Assembly (NCBI GenBank): GCA_947631525.1
Contig: CANRLQ010000070.1
Span: 1 to 5,080, forward strand
Reading direction: 5' to 3'
Origin: an uncultured Bacilli bacterium
GTDB lineage: Bacteria; Bacillota_I; Bacilli_A; RF39; UBA660
Length of the DNA stretch: 5,080 nt
The notes beneath the pieces are model-generated. The model saw only the letters and a program-made list of their open reading frames with translations. It was not told the origin of the DNA and did not search any database. Position 1 is the first letter of the stretch, and each line of letters starts with the position of its first letter. Positions 1 through 5,080 of the stretch are shown here, piece after piece. Both the position numbers and the translations under genes were made by a program.

Positions 1-25
1 AATAAAAAAATATTAAATAGAAAGG

Positions 26-69
26 AATCAATCAATAAGAAATTAATTAATATTTCTATAAGATTGATT
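26..69. repeat. Interrupted 44-bp dyad upstream of the peptidase gene
   Basis: Two concentric inverted repeats share the same centre (47.5). The outer arms are AATCAATC (26-33) and GATTGATT (62-69); the inner arms are AGAAAT (38-43) and ATTTCT (52-57). They are separated by unpaired 4-base flanks (34-37 and 58-61) and an 8-base centre, TAATTAAT. As RNA this could form 8 bp, a 4x4 internal loop, 6 bp and an 8-base loop. No U-run follows, so it does not look like a terminator. It ends 12 bases before the preferred ATG of the peptidase gene, so an operator or a leader hairpin is possible. The arms are exact, but chance pairing is easier in DNA this AT-rich. Confidence 0.45.
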
Positions 70-81
70 ATACGTGAGTTT

Positions 82-1119
82 ATGAGTAGTGTGGATGAAA
101 TATTAGAAAGAAAAGTTAATAATGATATAAATAATACTATAGAGTGTATAAAAAAATGTCATTCTAAATCTATGTATAATAATTTATTATCTTATTTAAT
201 AAAATTATACAAATTAGCTAATATATTGGAAATAAAAAATGTAAAAGATGTAGATTATTATTCATTCACATATTATGAATCTGATGATAGAAAAAAAGTA
301 AAAAAACAAAAACAAATTTATTTAAACAACCTAGATTTTAATAAAAATTTTATCAATAATAATCTAAAAATTATTAATAAATATTTTTTTAATAGATACT
401 ACTATAATGTATCTAAATTAAAAATAGAAGATATAATAGAAATTATAAGAGATTTTTTAAAGAAATTTGATATAAAATTATTATATATATTTGATAATTT
501 AATTGAAACTCATAGTATAATATACTTAGAAGGAACTAATGAAGAACCAGCTTTAGATAATGATGGATTAATATTTTATGGTTATAATAATTATATATAT
601 ATTTTAATTGAATCTTATAATAGTATTTTTACAGCAGCAGCAACTATTCATGAATTAGGACATGCATATGATCTTAGTAAAAGTAATTATAATAATTATA
701 ATTATTGTAGAGAAGTTTATTCCCATTTTTTAGAATTAGTTTTTATGGATTATCTTGATAAAATAAAAATAGATACAACTGATTTAAGATATGATTATTT
801 TGATACATTAAGAGAATATATAACTGATTTTTCTAAAATTATAGATTCTAACTATCAAAAAAATTCAGAATTTGATAATAATTTTTCAGATATATATTTA
901 TCACTTGAATATAATTATGGAATTATTTTAGGTTTAAGTTTTTATGATATGTATATAAATGATTCACAACAAGCTTTAAATAATATAGACAGTTTTATTT
1001 TAAATAATGATAAATCTAAATGTGTAATTGATTTATTAAACAATTATGGATTAAATAAAGAAGAAATATCAAAAGGAAAAATATTAGAAAAATATTTAAA
1101 AAAATTAAAAGACAATTAG
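82..1119 (+). CDS. Short divergent M3-like zinc metallopeptidase
   Basis: Probable cytosolic peptidase of 345 aa related to family M3 (oligoendopeptidase F / thimet type). Numbered from the ATG at 82, the zinc motif HELGH is at 190-194, preceded by TAAATI as in M3 enzymes. EVYSHFLELVFMDYL (211-225) matches the M3 third-ligand helix, making E211 the likely third zinc ligand. Y272, Y277, Y279 and G280 (in YLSLEYNYG) resemble the C-terminal tyrosine-rich substrate region. Residues near 147-159 may match the strand before the active site. It is much shorter than PepF (about 600 aa), and the loop between HELGH and the ligand helix is about seven residues shorter. No signal peptide or membrane span is seen; Asn (about 12%) and Tyr (about 10%) are very common and Trp is absent. 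Start: ATG 82 has a weak GTGA site (74-77) spaced as in mutL. TTG 64 is an alternative. The frame is open to base 1, so a longer gene cut by the window edge is possible, but codons before 82 (two AAG, TTG, CGT, GAG) differ from those of the gene. Substrate unknown. Confidence 0.7.
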   Translation: MSSVDEILERKVNNDINNTIECIKKCHSKSMYNNLLSYLIKLYKLANILEIKNVKDVDYYSFTYYESDDRKKVKKQKQIYLNNLDFNKNFINNNLKIINKYFFNRYYYNVSKLKIEDIIEIIRDFLKKFDIKLLYIFDNLIETHSIIYLEGTNEEPALDNDGLIFYGYNNYIYILIESYNSIFTAAATIHELGHAYDLSKSNYNNYNYCREVYSHFLELVFMDYLDKIKIDTTDLRYDYFDTLREYITDFSKIIDSNYQKNSEFDNNFSDIYLSLEYNYGIILGLSFYDMYINDSQQALNNIDSFILNNDKSKCVIDLLNNYGLNKEEISKGKILEKYLKKLKDN

Positions 1120-1129
1120 TCTTTTTTTT
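1107..1129 (+). terminator. Hairpin and U-run at the end of the peptidase gene
   Basis: The arms AAAAGAC (1107-1113) and GTCTTTT (1119-1125) form a 7-bp stem around the loop AATTA. The T-run covers 1122-1129, its first four bases lying in the stem. The loop and right arm include the TAG stop (1117-1119). The stem has only two G-C pairs, so termination may be partial. The same bases contain the mutL promoter. Confidence 0.6.
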
Positions 1130-1137
1130 GATATAAT
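1109..1137 (+). promoter_or_regulatory. Sigma-A-type promoter for mutL with extended -10
   Basis: The -10 is a perfect TATAAT at 1132-1137, preceded by TGA (1129-1131), giving the extended form TGnTATAAT. Exactly 17 bases upstream lies AAGACA (1109-1114), a 4/6 match to TTGACA. The -35 lies in the left arm of the preceding hairpin and inside the last codons of the peptidase gene. The start point is expected near A1144, only about 10 bases before the mutL ATG. Confidence 0.75.
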
Positions 1138-1143
1138 TTTAAT

Positions 1144-1150
1144 AGGTGAT
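1144..1150 (+). promoter_or_regulatory. Ribosome binding site of mutL at the predicted RNA 5' end
   Basis: AGGTGAT matches the 3' part of the full Shine-Dalgarno consensus and ends 3 bases before ATG 1154, which fixes the start. It is unusual because the predicted transcript begins at about the first base of this site, leaving almost no leader upstream of it. Confidence 0.75.
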
Positions 1151-1153
1151 AAT

Positions 1154-2947
1154 ATGAGTAAAATACAAGTAATGGATACTTTACTTTCAAATAAAATAGC
1201 AGCTGGAGAAGTAGTTGAAAGATGTGCTAGTGTCGTAAAAGAATTAGTTGAAAACAGTTGTGATGCTAAAAGTAGTGAAATAAAAATTGAATTAAAAGAA
1301 GCAGGTACTTTAGAAATAAAAGTAACAGATAATGGTATCGGAATGGATAGGGATGATGCTATTTTATGTTTTGATCGCCATGCAACAAGCAAAATAAAAA
1401 CAGAAGATGATTTATTTCATATAACAACACTTGGTTTTAGAGGTGAAGCTTTAGCGTCTATTGCTAGTGTATCTAAAGTAGAATTAAAAACAAGTGAAGG
1501 AGATACTGGAACTCTTGTTAATATAGAAGGTGGAGAAATAATATCAGTTGGTAATTGTGAGGCTAGAAAAGGTACAACAATTACAATTAGGAATCTTTTT
1601 TATAATACACCTGCTAGACTTAAACATATGAAAAGTCTATATACGGAACTTTCTAGTATAACTGATTATGTAAATAAAATATCTTTAACACATCCAGAAA
1701 TAAAATTTGTTTTAACAAATAATGGTAGTGTTATATTAAATACTGATGGTTCGAATAACTTACTTAAAAATATAAAATGTATATATGGAATAGATGTAGC
1801 TAAAAGAATGATTGAAGTTAGTGCTACAGATGATGATTATAATATATCAGGATATATTTCATTACCAGAAATTCATCGTTCAAATAAAAATGGTATGATT
1901 ACTTTAGTAAATGGAAGAGTTGTAAAAAATACGGAATTAAATAAAGTAATAAATGATTCATATAGTTCATATAAACCTGATAATCGCTTTCCAATTGTCG
2001 TTTTAAATATAGAAGTTGACCCTATATTAGTCGATGTTAATATACATCCTACTAAAATGGATGTAAAATTTTCAAAATTTGAAGAATTAAAAGAACTAAT
2101 ATCAAATATGATAAAAGAAAAATTACGAAATATTAATCTAATTCCTAATATCGAAGCAACAGAAAAAATAGAAAAGCCAAAATATGAAAAATATACTCTT
2201 AATTTTAATGTTGAAGAAGAAACAGAAGAATATAGAACTAGCAATATACAAATCGATCAAAAAATTGATGAAAATGAATATATATTAAATGAAGATTTAT
2301 TTAAAAATGAAGTAATAAGTGAAGAAAAAAAACAAGAACAAATTGAATTAGATAAAGACAAATTACCAGAAATGTATCCTATTGGTGAAGTACATGGAAC
2401 TTATATAATTACACAAAATGAATCTGGTATGTACATAATTGATCAACATGCTGCTAAAGAAAGAATAAATTATGAAATTTGTTTGAATAAACTTGCTAAT
2501 CCTAATGATGATAAAATAGATATGTTAATACCACTTACTTTAGAATATTCTAATAATGATTACTTAGTTTTAAAAGAAAATATTGAGTTTTTAAATGAAA
2601 TGAATTTTGACATTGAACCTTTTGGAATAAATTCAATTATTGTAAAAGCTCATCCAACATGGATACCTAAAAATAATGAAGTAGAATCAATAAAAAAAGT
2701 TATTGAAATGGTTATAGAAAAAGAGAAGAATTTTGATTTAGCAAAATTTAGGAATCATGTTGCGGCAACTATGGCATGTAAAATGAGTATTAAAGCTAAC
2801 GACTTAATAACATTAAAAGAAATGGAAAATTTGATAAATGATTTAAGAAAATGTAACAATCCATTTAATTGTCCACACGGTCGACCTACAATTATATATT
2901 ATTCAAAAGAAGAATTGGAAAAATTATTTAAAAGAAGTGGATTTTAG
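1154..2947 (+). CDS. mutL: DNA mismatch repair protein MutL (endonuclease type)
   Basis: Complete MutL of 597 aa, a cytosolic dimer that couples MutS mismatch recognition to strand incision. The N-terminal GHKL ATPase domain (about 1-330) has IAAGEVVER (15-23), the catalytic E30 and Mg-binding N34 in KELVEN, DNGIGM (59-64), RHATSKI (75-81), GFRGEALASI (94-103), NLFYNTPAR (147-155), and HPTK (298-301), whose K301 is the conserved lysine. A Glu/Lys/Asn-rich linker covers about 335-404. The C-terminal dimerisation and nuclease domain has the endonuclease motif DQHA(X)2E(X)4E at 430-441, C542 in ACKMSIKAND, and CPHGRP (573-578), which are the zinc-site elements. MutL therefore probably nicks DNA itself, as expected in bacteria without MutH. 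The site equivalent to the beta-clamp motif (QEMIVP in Bacillus, as recalled) reads IDMLIP at 455-460, without the Gln. P24 and L36 of the common N-terminal motif are both Cys here. The gene has its own promoter and no visible terminator. mutS is not adjacent in this window. Confidence 0.97.
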   Translation: MSKIQVMDTLLSNKIAAGEVVERCASVVKELVENSCDAKSSEIKIELKEAGTLEIKVTDNGIGMDRDDAILCFDRHATSKIKTEDDLFHITTLGFRGEALASIASVSKVELKTSEGDTGTLVNIEGGEIISVGNCEARKGTTITIRNLFYNTPARLKHMKSLYTELSSITDYVNKISLTHPEIKFVLTNNGSVILNTDGSNNLLKNIKCIYGIDVAKRMIEVSATDDDYNISGYISLPEIHRSNKNGMITLVNGRVVKNTELNKVINDSYSSYKPDNRFPIVVLNIEVDPILVDVNIHPTKMDVKFSKFEELKELISNMIKEKLRNINLIPNIEATEKIEKPKYEKYTLNFNVEEETEEYRTSNIQIDQKIDENEYILNEDLFKNEVISEEKKQEQIELDKDKLPEMYPIGEVHGTYIITQNESGMYIIDQHAAKERINYEICLNKLANPNDDKIDMLIPLTLEYSNNDYLVLKENIEFLNEMNFDIEPFGINSIIVKAHPTWIPKNNEVESIKKVIEMVIEKEKNFDLAKFRNHVAATMACKMSIKANDLITLKEMENLINDLRKCNNPFNCPHGRPTIIYYSKEELEKLFKRSGF

Positions 2948-2963
2948 TTGACAAGTATTGACA
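2948..2963 (+). repeat. Two TTGACA boxes ten bases apart
   Basis: Perfect TTGACA copies lie at 2948-2953 and 2958-2963, one helical turn apart; the first begins directly after the mutL stop codon. The downstream copy is the better -35 (18 bases to TAAAAT). The upstream copy has TAAAAA (2971-2976) at 17 bases, a 4/6 -10. They may be overlapping promoters or a direct-repeat protein site. Confidence 0.6.
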
Positions 2964-2987
2964 TAAATTTTAAAAATATTGTAAAAT
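2958..2987 (+). promoter_or_regulatory. Sigma-A-type promoter of the zinc-ribbon operon
   Basis: A consensus -35, TTGACA (2958-2963), and -10, TAAAAT (2982-2987, 5/6), are spaced by 18 bases. The start point should be near 2994, giving a leader of about 20 bases that contains the ribosome site. The -10 is also the right arm of an inverted repeat: AATTTTA (2966-2972), 9 bases, TAAAATT (2982-2988). This could be an operator, although such an arm is also likely by chance in AT-rich DNA. Confidence 0.7.
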
Positions 2988-2999
2988 TATTTTAGTGAT

Positions 3000-3005
3000 A
3001 AGGAG
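3000..3005 (+). promoter_or_regulatory. Ribosome binding site before overlapping ATG/GTG starts
   Basis: AAGGAG is a strong site, 8 bases before GTG 3014 and 6 bases before an out-of-frame ATG at 3012 (the string is ATGTG). The GTG frame encodes the zinc ribbon and has a stop (TAA 2999-3001) upstream with no ATG between, so GTG 3014 must start the protein. Confidence 0.75.
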
Positions 3006-3013
3006 ATGATTAT

Positions 3014-4222
3014 GTGTTTTGCGGTGAATGTGGAACAAAAAATGAAAAAGGTTCTATTTATTGTGAAAATTGTGGGCATAAATTAGAAAATGCTGAGCCA
3101 CTAAAGAAAAAAGTAAAGGAAAATCCTAAAAAGCCGATGGATAAAAAACAAAAAACTATCTTAAGTGTAGTAGTTGTTATTGTTGTTTTATTTGTAGGTT
3201 TATTTATGTATATGGGAAACTTATGTAAACCAGAAAATGTTGCTCTAAAATATTTTAAAGCCGTTGCTTCAAAAGATGTAGATGATTTATATAGTGTACT
3301 ATATCTAGAAAAAAGTGATTTTGTAAATAAAAAAATCTTAAAAGATAAACTTAAAGATGAAAAAGAAATTGAACTTGCTAATTATAAAGTTAAAAAAGGT
3401 GATGTAGATAAAGATGATTTAAGTACATCAGTTAAAATTACTTATGTAGAAGAAGGATCTTCTAGAGAAAAATATCAAACAGTTAAATTAGTAAAATCAA
3501 AAAAGAAAAAATGGTTATTTTTTGATAATTGGACAGTTGATAGTTCATCATTAGTTGTAAAAGATTATAAGCTATATGTCCCATCAAAAGCAACAATTAA
3601 ACTTGATGGAATTAAAGTAGATAAGAAATATAAAAATGAAAAACTTTCAACATCATCAACAGATGTATACGAGATACCAACTATATTATCTTTTAAATAT
3701 AAAGCTGATATTAAATTAGAAAATGGTATTGAATTAGAAGATGATATTTCTGTAAGAAGTAGTTATGATTATTATAGAACTACTAATACTCACTTAGCTA
3801 AAAAAACAGAAACTAAATTAAAAAAAGATATTTTATCAAAAATGAAAACAATTTATAATGCAGCAATTGATGATAAATCATTTGATGATATAAAGGATTC
3901 ATTTGAAGTTGATGATAAAGATGATATAAAAGATGCTTATGAAAATTTAAAATCAGGTTTATCATTATATTCATATCGAAAATTAACAAAAATTGATTTT
4001 AAAAAAGCTGATATAACAAATGTTTCAGTTGATGAAGATGAGATTGAATTAAGTGTTAAATTAAGTTATGAATATTCATTAAAATATAAATTATTTGATA
4101 AAGAAGAAGAATATAATTCAAAAGAACAAAGTGATATATGTTATTTAACATATAAATATGAAGATGATAAATTTGTCCTTATTGATATGAGTGGACTAAA
4201 TTATTATTATTCAACATATTAA
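3014..4222 (+). CDS. TcaA-like zinc-ribbon membrane protein
   Basis: Envelope protein of 402 aa. An N-terminal zinc ribbon has C3-x2-C6 and C17-x2-C20. A Lys-rich linker (31-47) precedes one membrane span (about 48-68, Val/Leu/Ile-rich), so the ribbon should be cytosolic and about 335 residues outside. The outer part resembles the TcaA/YvbJ layout as I recall it. A first region (about 71-175) opens with ENVALKYFKAVASKDVDDLY and ends in KKKWLFFDNW. A beta-rich middle (about 180-250) contains YVPSKATIKLDG. A C-terminal NTF2-like region (about 265-395) contains YNAAIDDKSF and closes with YKYEDDKFVLIDMSG. In Staphylococcus aureus TcaA affects glycopeptide susceptibility and cell-wall properties; the role here is not known. 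The start is GTG. Residues 291-295 and 303-307 both read DDIKD. It is the first gene of an operon with the next zinc-ribbon protein, 16 bases downstream. The family call rests on layout and recalled similarity. Confidence 0.8.
   Translation: MFCGECGTKNEKGSIYCENCGHKLENAEPLKKKVKENPKKPMDKKQKTILSVVVVIVVLFVGLFMYMGNLCKPENVALKYFKAVASKDVDDLYSVLYLEKSDFVNKKILKDKLKDEKEIELANYKVKKGDVDKDDLSTSVKITYVEEGSSREKYQTVKLVKSKKKKWLFFDNWTVDSSSLVVKDYKLYVPSKATIKLDGIKVDKKYKNEKLSTSSTDVYEIPTILSFKYKADIKLENGIELEDDISVRSSYDYYRTTNTHLAKKTETKLKKDILSKMKTIYNAAIDDKSFDDIKDSFEVDDKDDIKDAYENLKSGLSLYSYRKLTKIDFKKADITNVSVDEDEIELSVKLSYEYSLKYKLFDKEEEYNSKEQSDICYLTYKYEDDKFVLIDMSGLNYYYSTY
3884..3934 (+). repeat. Near-repeat inside the TcaA-like gene
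   Basis: The 15-base segment GATGATATAAAGGAT (3884-3898) recurs as GATGATATAAAAGAT (3920-3934), one mismatch, 36 bases (12 codons) apart. Both encode DDIKD (291-295 and 303-307) in an acidic, probably helical stretch of the C-terminal domain. It may be a small duplication or simply low-complexity coding sequence. Confidence 0.5.
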
Positions 4223-4227
4223 AAAGT

Positions 4228-4233
4228 AGGAGG
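4228..4233 (+). promoter_or_regulatory. Ribosome binding site of the five-span gene
   Basis: AGGAGG is the consensus core and lies 5 bases before ATG 4239. It falls inside the 16-base gap after the TcaA-like gene, where no promoter or terminator fits, which supports co-transcription. Confidence 0.85.
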
Positions 4234-4238
4234 TAATT

Positions 4239-4994
4239 ATGGCAAAATATTGTACAAAATGTGGAAAAGAATTAAAAAATGGTAAAGCTTGTTCATGTCA
4301 AAAACAAGCTAAACAAGAAGTGATTGAAAATACTGATATTAAAGAAAGTTTTATGAATTGTTTAAATGTACTAAAAAAGATTTTTACTAAACCATTTGAA
4401 GTAATTGAAGAATTTGTAACTGAAAATCATTTTATAACTGGAATTATTATGATTGTAGTAACTGCTATTTCAACAGGTATCTATAAAATAGCAACTTTAA
4501 AAAATATTTATTCTAGTAATAGTTCTATTGATTCATTTAATGTAAATGATTTATCTGGCTTATTTAGTAATGCCTTATCTGGTAATTTATCTTCTTTAAA
4601 TGAACCAGAATATTTAAAAGAATTTATGACAACATTTGCTACTAATTTAGTAGAATATGCTTTAATTGCAGCAATTGGTTATTTAATTATTACAAAATTA
4701 TTAAAAGGTACATCTTCTTTAAAAGAAATAGTATCTGCAGTAGGAATTAGTTTAGCTGTAGTATTATGTGCAAATCTATTAAATTCAATTTTGGTATTTA
4801 TTGATGGAGAATTTGTTGCTAATTTAAGATCTTATATTCTTTCATTTACTGGAATTTTAAGTACATTAATACTTTATGTTTCTATTAAGAAAGTAGCTGG
4901 AATAAGCAAAGAAAGATTATTTGTTACAGTTGCTTCAATGTCAGTATTCGCAACTATCATTATTGATTTATTTAACAAAATAATTAATGATTAA
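4239..4994 (+). CDS. Zinc-ribbon, five-span membrane protein (YIP1-like)
   Basis: Membrane protein of 251 aa with a short N-terminal zinc ribbon: C5-x2-C8 and C18-x-C20, the second pair being CxC instead of CxxC. A soluble or amphipathic stretch (about 34-62, with KKIFTKPFEVIEEFV) leads to five probable membrane spans near 64-84, 133-154, 164-188, 197-218 and 226-246. A Ser/Asn-rich loop (about 89-125) lies between spans 1 and 2. Zinc ribbon, then a 'KPFEVIEEF' type segment, then several spans is the layout of uncharacterised Bacillota proteins of the YIP1/DUF6574 type; this is recognition by layout only. It is the second gene of an operon with the TcaA-like gene and is followed by a terminator. 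Pairing with another zinc-ribbon membrane protein suggests a shared envelope or membrane-organisation role, but no function can be named. Confidence 0.75.
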   Translation: MAKYCTKCGKELKNGKACSCQKQAKQEVIENTDIKESFMNCLNVLKKIFTKPFEVIEEFVTENHFITGIIMIVVTAISTGIYKIATLKNIYSSNSSIDSFNVNDLSGLFSNALSGNLSSLNEPEYLKEFMTTFATNLVEYALIAAIGYLIITKLLKGTSSLKEIVSAVGISLAVVLCANLLNSILVFIDGEFVANLRSYILSFTGILSTLILYVSIKKVAGISKERLFVTVASMSVFATIIIDLFNKIIND

Positions 4995-5005
4995 ATTATT
5001 AAATC

Positions 5006-5034
5006 AAAACTAGTTGAAAAAAGCTAGTTTTTTT
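5006..5034 (+). terminator. Terminator of the zinc-ribbon operon
   Basis: The arms AAAACTAG (5006-5013) and CTAGTTTT (5024-5031) form an 8-bp stem around a 10-base loop. T5014-T5015 may also pair with A5021-A5022, leaving a bulged G5023. The T-run continues to 5034. It begins 11 bases after the stop codon of the five-span gene. Its loop contains the -35 box of the next promoter. Confidence 0.8.
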
Positions 5035-5042
5035 AGTATAAT
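5014..5042 (+). promoter_or_regulatory. Sigma-A-type promoter for a gene beyond the right edge
   Basis: TTGAAA (5014-5019, 5/6 match to TTGACA) and a perfect TATAAT (5037-5042) are spaced by exactly 17 bases. The -35 lies in the terminator loop, the right stem arm and T-run form the spacer, and the -10 follows directly. The start point is expected near 5048-5050. Confidence 0.75.
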
Positions 5043-5063
5043 AAAAGATAGATTAATAATAAA

Positions 5064-5074
5064 AGAAAGTAGGT
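5064..5074 (+). promoter_or_regulatory. Shine-Dalgarno site of the next gene
   Basis: AGAAAGTAGGT differs at one base from the extended consensus AGAAAGGAGGT. Normal spacing places the start codon at about 5080-5084, and the last base of the window (A5080) could be the A of ATG. Together with the promoter at 5014-5042 this predicts a further + strand gene just past the edge, of unknown identity. Confidence 0.6.
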
Positions 5075-5080
5075 CGAGTA

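Noticed and set aside
57..62. TATAAG as a -10 box for the peptidase gene
   Set aside because: No acceptable -35 lies 16-18 bases upstream, and the match falls inside the dyad. The promoter may be left of the window.
1105..1392. Minus-strand open frame of 95 codons
   Set aside because: It lies opposite the well-conserved MutL ATPase start, has Ser/Leu/Ile-rich shadow composition, no family resemblance and no ribosome site that I can see.
1873..2244. Minus-strand open frame of 123 codons
   Set aside because: It is antisense to MutL (end of the ATPase domain and start of the linker). Its Phe/Ser/Ile-rich composition is what antisense of Lys/Glu/Asn codons gives.
1154..2947. Mycoplasma-type code (TGA = Trp)
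   Set aside because: All visible Trp codons are TGG and no in-frame TGA occurs in any of the four genes. Stops used are TAG, TAG, TAA and TAA.
3012..3086. Small ORF from ATG 3012 (about 24 codons)
   Set aside because: It overlaps the zinc-ribbon start out of frame, has no recognisable content and stops quickly. It is kept only as a start-site observation.
1..5080. Mobile element, CRISPR array, tRNA, rRNA or riboswitch
   Set aside because: No terminal repeats with a transposase, no regular repeat/spacer pattern and no GC-rich structured RNA stand out. Gaps between genes are at most 86 bases, too short for most of these.

Overview
This is a very AT-rich, gene-dense bacterial window with four protein-coding genes, all on the + strand and separated by short gaps. 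Base composition, near-exclusive AAA/GAA/TTA/AGA codons, Gram-positive-type Shine-Dalgarno (SD) sites and the proteins present suggest a low-GC member of the Bacillota, possibly an uncultured Bacilli or Clostridia lineage. Genus cannot be judged. The three tryptophans visible (MutL 503; zinc-ribbon protein 167 and 173) are all TGG, and no in-frame TGA occurs in about 1,600 codons. This argues for the standard bacterial code rather than the Mycoplasma code.

Layout: (1) positions 1-81 are a leader carrying a 44-bp interrupted dyad (26-69). (2) 82-1119 encode a short, divergent M3-like zinc metallopeptidase. (3) 1107-1137 hold a terminator-like hairpin that shares bases with a good promoter for the next gene. 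(4) 1154-2947 encode a complete MutL mismatch-repair protein with ATPase and endonuclease motifs. (5) 2948-3013 hold a promoter region with two TTGACA boxes ten bases apart. (6) 3014-4222 and 4239-4994, 16 bases apart, form a probable two-gene operon for zinc-ribbon membrane proteins: a TcaA-like single-span protein with a large outer part, and a five-span protein. (7) 5006-5042 hold a terminator that again overlaps a promoter, followed by an SD-like site at 5064-5074. A further gene therefore probably starts at or just beyond the right edge.

The genes do not form an obvious single pathway. The two zinc-ribbon membrane proteins probably work together at the cell envelope. MutL seems to be transcribed on its own from a promoter squeezed into the end of the peptidase gene. 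The most interesting points are the nested terminator/promoter units, seen at both terminators in the window, the very short predicted mutL leader, the dyad before the peptidase gene, and the divergent M3-like peptidase. I see no CRISPR array, mobile element, tRNA, rRNA or convincing new multi-gene system.
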